Positions 43,401 through 52,430 are shown, counted from the stretch's first letter. The stretch is 64,000 bases of DNA from Artemia franciscana (GCF_032884065.1 NC_088883.1:22935637-22999636); one strand, 5' to 3'. A program made the numbers and translations. The notes: generated by a model not told the origin, from the letters alone.

Positions 43401-46151
43401 TAACATGGAAGCCTCTGCTGCTAAAGAATCAGCCATATCATTATATTTGATGCCTTTATGACTTGGAACATGTTGGAAATAAATCTGATTGCCATTAGTC
43501 TTAAGATTAAGAAGTTGTCTTCTAATATTATATGAATCCTTGTCATTGGTAATTCTATTAATATTTTGGAGCAATAGTAATGCTGATTTGCAGTCAGAGA
43601 GACAGAGTATATTTTCAGATTCTATGTTATAATTTAGAAGTGCATCCAGGGCCAGGTGAATGGCACATAATTAAGCAAATAAAATAGAATATCCCAAATG
43701 GGAGCAGAGAATAGATATTCAAATTCAGGGATGGGATACACGCTCCTACTCCATCTCTCTTCCTCTGGACAGATCCATCTATATATATTTTTCTATGATT
43801 AGGGTACACCTTTGAGATCTGTTCAGCCAAAATACACTGGATCTCATCAGCCAGACCTAATCATGGGCATACTTCTATCTTTTGTCTAGCCCAGTAGCTA
43901 TTTCATTGATCATGAGGACAAAGCATAAGAAACCAATCACTGTTCCTTGTAAAACACTGCTTAAAACTGGCAAATAGAGGGAAAATTATTTTTAAAATTT
44001 GTTTCTAGTTTATCTAAAAAAAAAACTGTTTAAATATCAATAAGATATTCAGGAATATGTATCTTTGTCAGATTTTTCAGTAGAATCTTGGGATAAACAA
44101 AATCAAAGATTTTTCAGATATATTACAATCAAATTTATCCCTTTCCTAGGCTTGTTTAGATGTTTTAAAATGAAATCAATTAAACTAATTATATAGTGAA
44201 CAGTTGAGCACTTCAGAATGTTAATAAATTACTTTTTATTAATTAGTTCTGAAAGATATTTTTTCTTAACCTTAAAGCAACAAACTCTCATAAACTCCAC
44301 TTAAGACCATTTTGAGAGTCATTCAAATTGATAAAGTTCTAGTTGATGGGCTTCATGTAATCATGGAAAGTAGCCAGGTTAGGTGATGAAAAGGTTAGGA
44401 AAAGTAGCTAGGTCTGAATCTATGGTCTAAAATATACCTGGGAAAGTTGCTATCAAGCTAATCCAATCTTTACCCTTTCCTTATTTCCAAAGCTTAGAAG
44501 ATTACATAGATGACAGGTCTAAATCCATCTAAATTTTGACAAAAGAAAACAAACAACATTTTACTTCAACTTTGGGTTTTTGGTCTCTTTTTCACTGGCA
44601 CAAGTTTTTGAAGATATAGTTTCTGTTATTTCAGCAGAATTTTAGATAATATCAAGTCTTTTCCTTTAAGTTAAAGAAATTGATTCTCTGATCTTTAATA
44701 CCTAATAGGCACAGGCTAAATGAGGACTGAGCAAAGATATAAGGCTAAAACAATTTCCTTGTATCTCATTTCAGTAGTAGCCCTTATGTCTATTTCTCCA
44801 TGTTTCACTTTTAAAACAAAGATTCTAAATGGTCATCAATAGTCAATGCTGTATGAAGAGGAGAGGCATGGAGGTTCAAAGGTATGATTAAGGCTCTATG
44901 AGAGTTTTATTCACTTTCCTGAACTGGGCTACTTCCAAAGATGGACAAAAGCTATCTTCTTAATTCTATCAGCCAAATTTATCCTGATTCCTCATCTGCA
45001 CTTGCTTCATAACACTAAACAAAGCCAATTTGAAAAAAGTACCAGCATTGGCCTAGTTTTGAATATAAGCCAAGGCTACACAATACTAGGGTGAAAGGTA
45101 ATTTTTTTGCAGTTCATAGGCTATAAAAGTGAACATACCACTTGATGCCTATTTTTATGTTCTTTACAAATATAATAGTTGCTTCTAGGTGCAAATTCCA
45201 ATTTAAGCACTTTTTGACCTAACCTTATTATAAATAATTTTAGCAGTGAGAAAATGTAGTATTATTTTGTCAAGAACAACCAAGAAAACAGCACTGAGAA
45301 AACATAGTATTATTTTGTAGAAAAATAAGTGATAGGCTACTCATACTTTAGTTGAAAATTCATCATTTTTAAGAGCTTAAAAAGTGCTTAAATTTGAATT
45401 TGCAGTGGAAGCAATTATTATATTATTGAAGAACATAAGGCATCAAGTAGGCTATTATGTTCACTTTATTGGTAAGAAAATTATACAAACTGTGGAAATT
45501 TTACTGGGTGTAGGTCTAGTTTAGTGGCTATGTGATAAAAGCCTGTTAAGATAATTCTTTTTACTTCATAGTATGCAGAATAATTATAGCTAATGCATTC
45601 TTGATATATCTCTGCTATACTTTACTACCTCCCTAAAGTACAAACATATAGCCAAAGTTAGATATTTCCCTTTCATTCACCCAATGTGTCTTTCTTGTTT
45701 CAACCCATGACCAGTAAATTAAACAACCACAACAAAAAAGATCCAGAAAACAGGTGACAAGTGGCAAAATGCATAGCAAATAAATAGGCTAATTTTGATT
45801 AAATATTTACTCACTAGTGGGGAAGAGGGTAAAGTCTAGCAGGCCTGCAAGCAAAATGTGTTTGCTACAATTATTCTGCATAACATATTATGAAGTAAGA
45901 ATAGTTTTTTAAACATGTTTCCTTCTCAATAGCCCCCAATCTAGACCTATATCTAGCCCCATAAAAGATAGGGGGCAGATATGTAAGTGCAATGACACCA
46001 ATTATTATATTTAGAAAGATAACTGAATGGAGGAATTAACAACATGTTTGTCTTAAGCCACCGTTTAACCTAACCAAACAAGCGTTCTTTCTACCAATTT
46101 TACCTCATCCCCAATAACTGCAATTAATCTTCCTCTAGCAACTGTAGCCAT
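34334..46151 (-). CDS. Vha14: V-type proton ATPase subunit F, four of probably five coding exons
   Basis: Coding exons on the minus strand: 46151-46104, 38957-38876, 37679-37597 and 34456-34334. All have AG acceptors and GT donors, and the phases agree (0, 1, 0). Joined they give 112 residues, against about 120-125 in the family; only the short C-terminus (usually GMFNPEDMVR-like) is missing and may lie below 34334 or outside the window. Subunit F is part of the central stalk of the V1 sector. It couples ATP hydrolysis to rotor movement and so to acidification of endosomes, lysosomes and secretory vesicles. Introns are about 7.1, 1.2 and 3.1 kb, and intron 1 carries many transposon fragments. 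Residues are strongly conserved throughout, so this looks like a functional gene. Confidence 0.93.
34650..35230 (-). pseudogene. LINE C-terminal fragment with internal duplication
   Basis: The minus strand encodes [19 protein letters not shown] followed by a second copy of the same phrase ([16 protein letters not shown] in the shifted frame, near 35060-35000). [21 protein letters not shown] and a region ending [11 protein letters not shown] come next. The ETW...LRILRI-type succession is the post-RT region of LINEs. The roughly 100-bp segment carrying it is present twice (35110-35190 and 35000-35070). It sits in intron 3 of the V-ATPase F gene, same strand. Confidence 0.7.
35330..35570 (+). 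mobile_element. MITE-like inverted-repeat element, copy 2
   Basis: GACAAATGACGGGTGACAGAATGCATTG matches the 24330-24350 segment. TTTGGGCTATATATTTGC (about 35458) and its complement GCAAATATATAGCCCAAAT (35532-35550) form an inverted repeat around TAGGAGGATGGGGGTTAGG and CTTAACCCCCACCCCCTA. No coding capacity. Confidence 0.65.
36365..36785 (+). pseudogene. LINE 3' end (post-RT region), plus strand
   Basis: Read with frame changes, the plus strand gives [16 protein letters not shown], then [45 protein letters not shown] and [21 protein letters not shown] followed by K(R)GRP is the C-terminal signature of LINEs without RNase H. It is oriented opposite to the V-ATPase F gene, in its intron 3, and is a 5'-truncated dead copy. 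Confidence 0.75.
36790..37596. other. V-ATPase F intron 3, no other gene seen
   Basis: Contains a short palindrome AACGCTCGGAGCGTT near 36810 and four repeats of AAATCCGTGT(A/C)AA at 37020-37095. No exon recognised on either strand. Confidence 0.5.
37597..37679 (-). CDS. Vha14: V-ATPase subunit F exon 3
   Basis: A T-rich tract and AG at 37681-37680 precede 83 bp encoding (S)[19 protein letters not shown] and DIILINQN, followed by the strong donor GTAAGT. The [18 protein letters not shown] segment is almost invariant in animals. Confidence 0.95.
38020..38315 (+). repeat. Direct repeat pair in V-ATPase F intron 2
   Basis: Segments 38026-38130 and 38170-38315 share ATCTCCAG(A/G)C, a GTATTTTGAACCATCTTGCAG or GTATTTTGAACAATCTTGCAG box, AGGGGTT and GA(C/G)(A/G)A(A/G)ATAGGCTTGGTATGT. 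The second has a run of about 19 A at 38233. Confidence 0.8.
38876..38957 (-). CDS. Vha14: V-ATPase subunit F exon 2
   Basis: Acceptor TTTCTAG (38960-38958), then 82 bp encoding [17 protein letters not shown] and [10 protein letters not shown], ending phase 1 with donor A|GTATGTCT. The [10 protein letters not shown](I/V)GE box is a hallmark of subunit F. Confidence 0.95.
39290..40030. mobile_element. MITE-like element with GTAAGGAGC(A/G)AC terminal inverted repeats
   Basis: GAAAGTAAGGAGCAACATTAAAAC near 39320 and, inverted, GGGTCGCTCCTTACTACAG near 39987 bound about 680 bp. Internal phrases such as ACTTAAAAAGGGCACTAGAACTT recur at 29715, 29990 and 42190, so it is a dispersed family. I recall similar sequences from brine-shrimp DNA but cannot verify this. 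An open frame at 39864-40196 overlaps the right end and is incidental. It lies in intron 1 of the V-ATPase F gene. Confidence 0.7.
40030..41010. other. V-ATPase F intron 1, part; no gene seen
   Basis: 40860-40950 has AAGAGCTCATGTGGCACTTGTGATAAGGTCAGAAGAGCC, the reverse complement of a segment at 58290-58345. It therefore belongs to the dispersed family at 41010-41940 and 58090-58350. The rest is unassigned. Confidence 0.55.
41010..41940 (+). repeat. Three diverged tandem copies of a 250-380 bp dispersed repeat
   Basis: Copies start at about 41010, 41390 and 41810 with (GTCAG/GTTGG)GATTTGA(G/A)ATAAGAGCTCTGAG or a variant. They continue with CCTTCTA, ATCA(A)ATTTCATTAAGATC, a CCATTCTTAAGTTAAAAATA box and a TTTCCAAGATTTCTG...CCCC end. 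A further partial unit begins near 41650. One inverted copy lies at 58090-58350. Non-coding, within V-ATPase F intron 1. Confidence 0.8.
42040..42540 (+). repeat. Dispersed repeat related to the 39290-40030 element
   Basis: CTCCAGTAGCTTTTGGTCTTAAGAAAGGGCACCAGAACATCCAACTTTCA matches the CTCCAATTTTTTTGGTCACTTAAAAAGGGCACTAGAACTTTTAATTTTC phrase at 39530. Open frame 42282-42521 is incidental. Confidence 0.6.
42950..44170 (-). pseudogene. LINE with RNase H domain (I/Jockey-type), 5'-truncated
   Basis: Upstream on the minus strand an RT end is recognisable ([11 protein letters not shown] region near 44040-44080). 43830-43627 gives [21 protein letters not shown], the first RNase H1 motif with catalytic Asp. 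43574-43305 gives [25 protein letters not shown], the later HVPSH.GI..N..AD motif. Below this, 43240-43130 encodes a C-x2-C...[13 protein letters not shown] zinc-knuckle-like tail. RNase H would remove the RNA strand after reverse transcription. Stops and frame changes make it non-functional. It lies in intron 1 of the V-ATPase F gene, same strand. Confidence 0.8.
44170..45088. other. V-ATPase F intron 1, part; no gene seen
   Basis: AT-rich unassigned sequence. No repeat of other window parts noticed except at the right edge, where the fold-back element begins. Confidence 0.5.
45089..45510. mobile_element. Fold-back element: inverted arms around two minisatellite units
   Basis: The left arm 45089-45228, read on the minus strand, and the right arm 45368-45510, read on the plus strand, both give AAAAAGTGCTTAAATT(G/T)GAATTTGCA, a GAAGCAA(C/T)TATTATATT box, AAAGAACATAA, GGCATCAAGT and TATGTTCACTTT. 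Between them, 45241-45330 holds two units identical in type to the 47-48 bp array at 1-1160 (minus orientation). Arms are about 140 bp. It has no coding capacity and lies in V-ATPase F intron 1. Confidence 0.85.
45530..45935. mobile_element. MITE-like inverted-repeat element, copy 3
   Basis: CTTTTTACTTCATAGTATGCAGAATAATTATAGC (about 45568-45600) is inverted at 45868-45905 (GCTACAATTATTCTGCATA, ATATTATGAAGTAAGAATAG). Internal phrases CTTTCTTGTTTCAACCCATG and TAAAGTCTAGCAGGCCTGC, AAGCAAAATGTGTTTGCTACA are shared with 51525-51890 and 24370-24440. No coding capacity. Confidence 0.75.
46104..46151 (-). CDS. Vha14: V-ATPase subunit F exon 1 (start codon)
   Basis: ATG at 46151-46149 in the context TCAAAAGATGGC begins [16 protein letters not shown], which matches the family's GKLISVIGDED start. 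The donor GAG|GTAAAA follows at 46103-46102. Exon length is 48 bp, phase 0. The 5' UTR presumably extends into about 46152-46200. A hAT element begins only about 270 bp further upstream. Confidence 0.92.
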
Positions 46152-46418
46152 CTTTTGAAGAAGATTGTTCTTTCTGGAGATTCTCAAAACACCAAAAATA
46201 ACCTATTTAGAACTTGAACTTGTGATTAACGTTTTTGTAGTATTAGAAAAAAAAATGTGTCAATACTGCGAAATCATATCGAAATTTGGGAGAGTCTAGA
46301 AACAAACTTTTTACAAGAAAACGTGGAGACGTAAGTTAAGATCACAGACAAAAGGTATATGAACCAGATGCCTAACAGTCCAATCTTTCAATGTTAAGAA
46401 AGGGTTGGGTATCCGGAT
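46152..46418 (-). promoter_or_regulatory. Presumed 5' flank of the V-ATPase F gene
   Basis: The roughly 270 bp between the V-ATPase F start codon and the hAT element should contain the 5' UTR and core promoter by position. I see no clear TATA box or initiator that I would commit to. The hAT insertion therefore sits immediately upstream of the gene. Confidence 0.35.
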
Positions 46419-48081
46419 CAGGGCTTCCACTTTTAGGGAGAAATCACTTTTTTGAGGGATATTTGTTTTGAATATAGGGAGAATCTGGGGTAAAGTAAGG
46501 ATTTTCAGGGAAACCTGAGGTAAAGTAAGGACAAGTCACTGCATCAAACAAGTCATTGAAAAAAGCTCGATTCCCTAGCAAAATATTGCTGGATTTTGTG
46601 CAGATACTGCTAAACGTTATGTTTGGAGCCAATAAATCTGCTTAAGCACTAATGAAAGCCATCGTGCCTCATATCATGAATATGAAATGCTCGTGCCATT
46701 TTATTCACTCATGTTCATCCTATGCATGCTTGTCACCTCTCCAGACACTAGAAGACTTGGCACGAAATATGTATGCCCGCTTTTTCCAGGAGTGCTTCCA
46801 GGCGAGATAAGTATGCAGAATTTCAATAGTTCTTTGGATGCAAAGCCCTCCCAATTTTTTTCACTAGGACAGACCCGTCGATTATCCCTTCAAGCCTGCA
46901 TAAAGAGGCTTATTGAGCACCGGGTTGCTCCTACTGATTATTTCATAGAAACCACATCTGACGACCCAACTATAACCAATGACCTTATCTTGTCAACATT
47001 ACAAAGCTAGTTGACAAAGCCATACCTTGAATTTATGGACTACTCTCTTGGCCTCTCTAATGAACTCAATACAGTTTTTCAATCTGAGCTTCCACTTCTG
47101 CATTCCCTAAAGGGAAGTGTCAGCAAACTTGAATGATGTTGCGTCTAACTTCATAGAACTAGACTATTTTTACAGTGTTGGTTTGTTCACCAAATGAATC
47201 CTTACCTTTCAAGTGAGTAACTGCCTTTAAACCAGACATATGTGGGAATAGCTGCAACCGATTCAATGCAAGAACTCGTAGAAGCTCAAAGGCCAAGTGA
47301 TAATATTTATCTTTTTTACCGGTCGTGTCGAAACTATTATATAGTCTAATGAATCAGGTTCGAGACCGTTTCAAGTTTGAAGACGAAATTTATGAGATTT
47401 TGGCATCGGTTAAACCAAGGAGTGTAAGAAATTTGAAGCCAAAATCTCTAAGGCCACTATTCGCGAGACTTCCTGTTCTAACAGAAAAGTGTTGCGTCCA
47501 AAACACTGACATAGAATGGGGATCTCAGGTAATGCCCAATGTCATTGAGCTTTATTTGGGAGACACTCAAGTTGAAGACCTGTCAGTTGGGCAGTACTGG
47601 ATGAAGATACTTAGTCTGAAGACTCGCATTGGGGAAATCAAGTACCCAGAATTGCGAAAGTGCATATCAATGATCTTTTCGTTACCCTTTAGCACTGTAC
47701 CAGCTGAGCGTTTGTTTAGTCTCCTGAAATTAATCAAAACAGACATTCGAAATAGTTTCGAGAACGTTACACTAGTCTCACTTATTCGATTCAAGACGAA
47801 AGCAAACGCTACGTGCGATGAAGTGCTGGAGATGACACTTACTTGAGCTTTTTTATGCGTTCTCGATAGTGTAAATCATTTTATGTATATCATTATCTGA
47901 AGTAAAAAATAACACTTTGATTCTACGTTACGTTTTTCGTGTAGATTGTATGCAAATCTAAGGCAAAATATCTCTTTTTTCTTGGGAGAAAAATAAGGAG
48001 AAATCAGATCTAAAGACAAGGAATTTTAGGGAAAATTGATATAAAAAAAGGGAAAATTGAAACAGAAAAGTGGAAGCCCTA
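46419..48081 (+). mobile_element. hAT-family DNA transposon, 1.66 kb, with ends and target-site duplication
   Basis: The left end CAGGGCTTCCACTTTTAGGG starts at 46419, and the right end AAAAGTGGAAGCCCTA stops at 48081; they are inverted repeats differing mainly at the outermost base. The element is flanked by ATCCGGAT (46411-46418) and TTCCGGAT (48082-48089), an 8-bp target-site duplication with one mismatch, as expected for hAT. GGGAGAAATCA inside both ends extends the inverted similarity. It carries a broken transposase and is shorter than autonomous hATs, so it is an internally deleted or decayed copy. Confidence 0.9.
46687..47846 (+). pseudogene. hAT transposase C-terminal half, frameshifted
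   Basis: 46687-47010 encodes RRLSLQACIKRLIEHRV...LILSTLQS. A frame-shifted middle follows (KPYLEFMDYSLGLSNELNTV, FQSELPLLHSLKG). 47325-47846 then encodes the hAT dimerisation domain: YPELRKCISMIFSLPFSTVPA, ERLFSLLKLIKTDIRNSFEN, VTLVSLIRFKTKAN. The N-terminal BED zinc finger and the first catalytic Asp region are not seen. Confidence 0.85.
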
Positions 48082-48089
48082 TTCCGGAT

Positions 48090-49184
48090 GCCTTTTGTCT
48101 GTAGCTGATGACGTTACTGCGTGCTCGGGGCCTGAAAAACTATGGATAGACAAGCGCAAAACACCAAATAAATGTATTGGCACGAAAAAACTATTTAGTT
48201 CGACGTTTGTATTACATACATTTTGTCTGTAGTTATGATTTGTAATTCGGCTTATTGGATGAATATGTTAGCCCCTTTAACAAGGAATCTTTGGTCAGTT
48301 CAATTATGAAGATTTTATTAAGAAAGATTTTTACTGTGATAATCACTTTTACGACATGCTTCAAGCTGAAAAGTCTCCTCCATGGAAATCTGTTGCGTAA
48401 ATGTGCTATTTAACTTCAAGAATTATTGTTGCCCTGTACCAACACTTCAAAAAGAAAGCATAAATTCAGACCCTTCTTGTTCTTAATAAGGCATCATCTG
48501 TTATTTTGAATCTTTCCAGTTTTCAGCCGATAATAATCATCTTCAGCTAAGGAGAGGCTATTTTAAATATTGTAAATTCTTGCTATATCTTCCAAGAGGG
48601 TAAAGAAATCAAAGTTCATACGACCCCCCTCCATATGAAGTGCCTCTGGAAAAAAACAGATAAATAAATAATAAAACATTAGAGCCTTATGGCCTTTACT
48701 AAAGGCAACGCTATAGCGTTGTCCATGCAATAGAGACGCACGATTATTAGCCCATGTGTCCTCTTTTTTTTTCACCAAAGATTGGGATGTGAACTACCAT
48801 ATGATTATAATGCATTCTGATTAGATCATATTTCTTTTTTAAGAAATCTTTGTCTTCAGTCACCCTTTGGGAGTTGAAATCAAAACCAACGTTAGGTCTT
48901 ATCTGTAAAAATTTAGTATTTACTAATAATTGATGATAGATGATGCCGAACAAGATGGTTTTAACAAAAAAAGTGGCATTTATTCGCTAAAGTTAATTAT
49001 TATCCTTTTCCAAAACCTATCAAAGCTAAACCTTTAGATTGTATATTACAGTAACGATAGTTATCAATCAATTTATTTATAATTCATCTACAAAAAAGAG
49101 GGCGAGACGCCCATAAGATGGAGTAATAAGAGAAAAAAAGAAAAGAAAAGCTACAAATAAATACGAATCAAACCCAACAAACAG
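48090..49184. other. No gene seen; probable dispersed repeat
   Basis: Minus-strand open frames at 48953-48747 and 48778-48563 lie in the sequence CTTTACTAAAGGCAACGCTATAGCG and CATGCAATAGAGACGCACG, which looks like a repeat, but no second copy is in the window. Coding not supported. Confidence 0.4.
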
Positions 49185-49720
49185 TTAAATAAATAATGCT
49201 GACCATGGATGAGATACTATCGACATAGAAGAACGAAAATCATGTAGCCTGTTATCAATAACGCATATAGGTGAATCTAAATGGTATTTAATCGTTAAGC
49301 AACTATTTTTAGTCCAAGGAGGGTAACAGATAAGGAATTTAGCACAACGAAAAAATACTCTACGAACAGATAGTTTCAGAGGTTCACTAAAAAACTGCCA
49401 AACCAGACAAAGAGAAAGGAGATGAGGTACAACTAGGCTATTACAAATTTTCGCAAGATTTAACTTATCTATGTGTTTAATATCAGATGCAATTGAAGCA
49501 TAAGCAATTCTCAGTTTTTTCTTCAAATTTTCAAGGGATAATTTCACAGTTTCTTTCATATTTTTTTTCCAATATGCATTCCAGGTAAACAAATTTTTGA
49601 GAAAGGGACAAAGACCATTTGTCTCTTGAAAATTGTAAGCTACAACACAGTTTTTTCAACATTGAAGGAAAGCCCAATATCTTTATATTCATTGTAAAGC
49701 TGATTAAACACGTTTTCACT
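49185..49720 (-). pseudogene. LINE post-RT fragment, separate lineage
   Basis: The minus strand gives YKDIGLSFNVEKTV near 49690-49640, then VYLEC or LPGMHIGKK, NLKKKLRIAYASIASDIKHI and LNLAKICNSLVVPHLLSLC. FFRCAKFLICYPPWTKNSC comes last. The GLS.N..KT, then NL..L..A, then L..K...SLV.PHLLYG-type order is that of the region after the LINE RT catalytic box. Frame changes and truncation show decay. Confidence 0.6.
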
Positions 49721-49900
49721 GTATAGTTCTATATACTTCGTTTTAAACTTGATTTGCATATTCAATTCGAGCTGTACTTGTTTTAAGATTTGTTCATTCA
49801 TTTATATTAGTACCTATTTTGTTTGCTTGCTATGACCGTTTATTTAATTTCAATTCGTCTTAAGTAAGCATGATGTAAGTATGATGTAAGCATGATGGCA
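49720..49900 (+). repeat. Short TAAGCATGATG repeats
   Basis: Between 49862 and 49920 the 11-13 bp motif (G)TAAGCATGATG or TAAGTATGATG is repeated four times, next to a SINE fragment. Confidence 0.75.
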
Positions 49901-49995
49901 AGCAAGTAAGCATGATGGCACTAGACCCTTAAGGTCCAAACCAGCGGTGCTGATCTCCGTTTCGTGTGATCTCCGTTTAATTTCCTGTGGGACAG
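49900..49995 (-). mobile_element. SINE 3' fragment
   Basis: On the minus strand, AAACGGAGATCACACGAAACGG and AGATCAGCACCGCTGG, followed by TTTGGACCTTAAGGGTCTA, match the GAAACGGAGATCAGCACCACCGG-type tail of the SINE copies at 16358 and 18506. CCAGGGGGAAGTGGGTCTGGGGG upstream may belong to the body. Confidence 0.7.
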
Positions 49996-50144
49996 GGGGC
50001 AAGTTTCCCCCAGACCCACTTCCCCCTGGCTTGATGCTTGCCCCCCAGGCAAAAATTTAGCGTCTACGAAAATTTAGTCAAAATAAGAAAGGCCTGAATA
50101 ATTCAAGCATCCACAGAATCAGGTTAGTTTTCTATTATAATATT

Positions 50145-50376
50145 TTATTTGTATCCATCAAAAACAAGACCAAACAAAGGACATTGGCATATATCATTTT
50201 CCCCTCTGAGACGTAATGCTTTCACAATTGCACTTGCAATTTCAGGATGTATAAACAAACTTGTATCAAGACAAGCAATGTCATTCAGACATCGTACATA
50301 TTCAATTGTGTTGCATCAATTTAAACGAAGATTAGCAAAAAAATATTGAATTTTGAATTGATCATTAGCATCCAAG
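50145..50376 (-). CDS. Possible terminal exon with one in-frame TGA, unknown gene
   Basis: A good acceptor TTTGCTTTTTCAG (AG 50378-50377) is followed by LDANDQFKIQYFFANLRLN, then a TGA at 50318-50316. The same frame continues as CNTIEYVRCLNDIACLDTSL, FIHPEIASAIVKALRLRGE and NDICQCPLFGLVFDGYK to TAA at 50147-50145. The second part has the CL..L..L...I...I...L+.LR spacing of small helical TFIIS-N/LEDGF-type domains, but that is only a faint resemblance. The TGA makes it a pseudo-exon, a sequencing error, or less likely a recoded codon. Confidence 0.3.
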
Positions 50377-50379
50377 CTG

Positions 50380-51524
50380 AAAAAGCAAACAAAATTGAGG
50401 TTAATCGCGCTGTGGACAAATTTTGCAAATTTGAAGAAGCGTCGTTTCACTTTTGGTCGATTAGTGAAAAATCTCTTGGTTCTTTGTTCTTATTACGTTT
50501 TTATTCCTATAAAAAACTGCTTGTTATTGCTTGACTTGGAAAAATCATTTCCAACTCTGCCGGTCACAGGATTTTGAAAAATCAACACTTTCCGTTTTCC
50601 TCTGTAAAATCTACAATGCCTCAGAAAAACATTAAGACCCTCAACTTCGATGGTTTGTATAGACAGTACAGGTTTCTTGTTTGCAGCAGCAGGGATGATT
50701 CTCGAGCTAATATCTCCAAGCTACTTTTGCTAGTTCCTAAAGAATTTTCAAAATACTTTAATTTGTATTGCTCTCTTATGACTTTATTAGTTAGTCAAGA
50801 CTATCCGGTTATCTTTTGTTTTTATTTTAAGAATTACGTGCGAGAAAAATATCTTTTGACTATCTATTATTGTTTGAGATGGCTACTATTGAAGATGTAA
50901 AAAAGACAAGGCAAAAAAAGCAATAAAATATGGAAGGTTTATTGAGATTGCGAAAAATGTTTTCTGGCAGCTAACACTATTTATTGTCCTAGGTAGAGAG
51001 ACAAAAATATGTTTTCTAACGAACTCGGCTGTTTGATTTTACCATTAATCCGTAGTTACTAATTTTTAACATAAAAGAATGACAAAAAGTACCTCCACAC
51101 CTTTTACCTATGGGCAGAATGGAAATAAATAGCATAATGTAGCGCACATGTCTTTTATTCTTTTTACCTTTATTGTCCTGGGTAGTAAAGATTGCTGTGG
51201 CAATGTTAATTATAAAAATTTGAATCTTCGAAGCATGTTTAGTTTTCTTCTAATACTGACAGTGAAGTAATTAAGCAAACTTAACATTCTTTCTTAAGTA
51301 GTCCAGAAAGACTTTTTTCAGCAAATGCAAATTTTTAACTGTACCATGATGAATTCTCTTGTTTACTTGTGGCTTTAATATTAAAGTTCTGATATAGATA
51401 AAATAATGAATAGGCTAGTAGCCTGATGTACGCCTATGCCTAAACAATTGGATGATTATGATTAGAGATTCCTTCTCTAAAATTAATACTGTAAAAATAA
51501 ATGCTGTATGCCACGAGAATAACC
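50380..51524. other. No gene seen
   Basis: AT-rich sequence with several open frames (50574-50900 plus strand, 108 codons) that lack recognisable domains. TTTATTGTCCT(A/G)GGTAG occurs at 50980 and 51170, a short direct repeat. Confidence 0.45.
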
Positions 51525-51890
51525 TTTAGAGAAGGAAACATGTTAAGAAAACAATTCACACTTCATGGACTAACATGCAGAATAGGCTAATTGTTGCTTA
51601 CATGTTCTGAAATTATATATTTCACATCTATTCTCCCAATATTTATCTCTTGTTTCAACCTATGTTGTATAAGCTGAATCAACTGTAACTAAACAAGAAC
51701 CAGAAAAAAAGTGATGGGTAGTAGAATAGGCCAACATTGCAAATAGGCTACATAACTTAGGCCATACTTTAGCCTATTAAGGGGAGTTGAGGACAAAGTG
51801 TAGCAGGGCTGCATAGAAAATGTGTTAGCTACAACTACTCCTTGTTGAAGCTCCAGAGCTGATAATACATGACACATAGTTTCACTTAGC
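51525..51890. mobile_element. MITE-like inverted-repeat element, copy 4
   Basis: GAGAAGGAAACATGTTAAGAAAACAATTC, ACTTCATGG and CATGCAGAATAGGCTAATTG are the inverse of 45868-45930. CTCTTGTTTCAACCTATG, GTGATGGGTAGTAGAATAGG and AAAGTGTAGCAGGGCTGCATAGAAAATGTGTTAGCTACAAC match the other copies. Confidence 0.7.
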
Positions 51891-52149
51891 CTAGGTGAAA
51901 CTAGCCTAAATTAAATCACCCTTTCCAGCAATAAGGACAAATCCTGAAGACACCAGTATATGATGATTATGACTCAGCTCATTGGGTGCATTCAAAATTG
52001 TGAACCATGACTTGCCACACCAATCTTTATCAACAGCTGACTTAAAGGCATTAGTACTATGAGATATGACTATATTTTGGCTGAGAGAGTTCTATAGCCA
52101 CCAAAGGCATTGACAGTTTATGCAGTCAGCCCTACTGCAGAAGATTACA

Positions 52150-52430
52150 ATCTGTTAACCTCCCAACACTTGTTTTTCAGCATAGGCGTAATGACATGCT
52201 GCTCACCTACAGGTACCTCCAGCAAGCAGATCAGAAGCTGTTCACTTTCTCTCCCCACCAAAAGCAAACACGAGGACTTTCCAAAAAGCTGTTCAAATCC
52301 AGCATTAACACCAAAGTCCAACTATATCTTTTCAGCCAGAAAGTGGTGAACATTTAGAACCAACTAAGCCAAGAGACAGTCTCTGCAACCTCGCTCAAGG
52401 AATTCAAAAAGAGGTTTGACTAGGAATAGG
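52150..52430 (+). pseudogene. CR1/Jockey-type LINE C-terminal end, plus strand
   Basis: The plus strand reads RRNDMLLTYRYLQQADQKLF, TFSPPKASTRGLSKKLFKSS and INTKVQLYLFSQKVVNI, then after a TAG NQLSQETVSATSLKEFKKRFD. The series R.RNDMLLTY.YL, TRG..KKL.K, FS.+VV..WN.L...V..A.S...FK..LD is the standard C-terminal tail of these LINEs. It faces the minus-strand LINE at 53100-55200. Confidence 0.75.

Noticed and set aside
50574-50900. Plus-strand 108-codon frame
   Set aside because: No recognisable domain. Composition matches AT-rich noise, and the more protein-like signal nearby is on the opposite strand.
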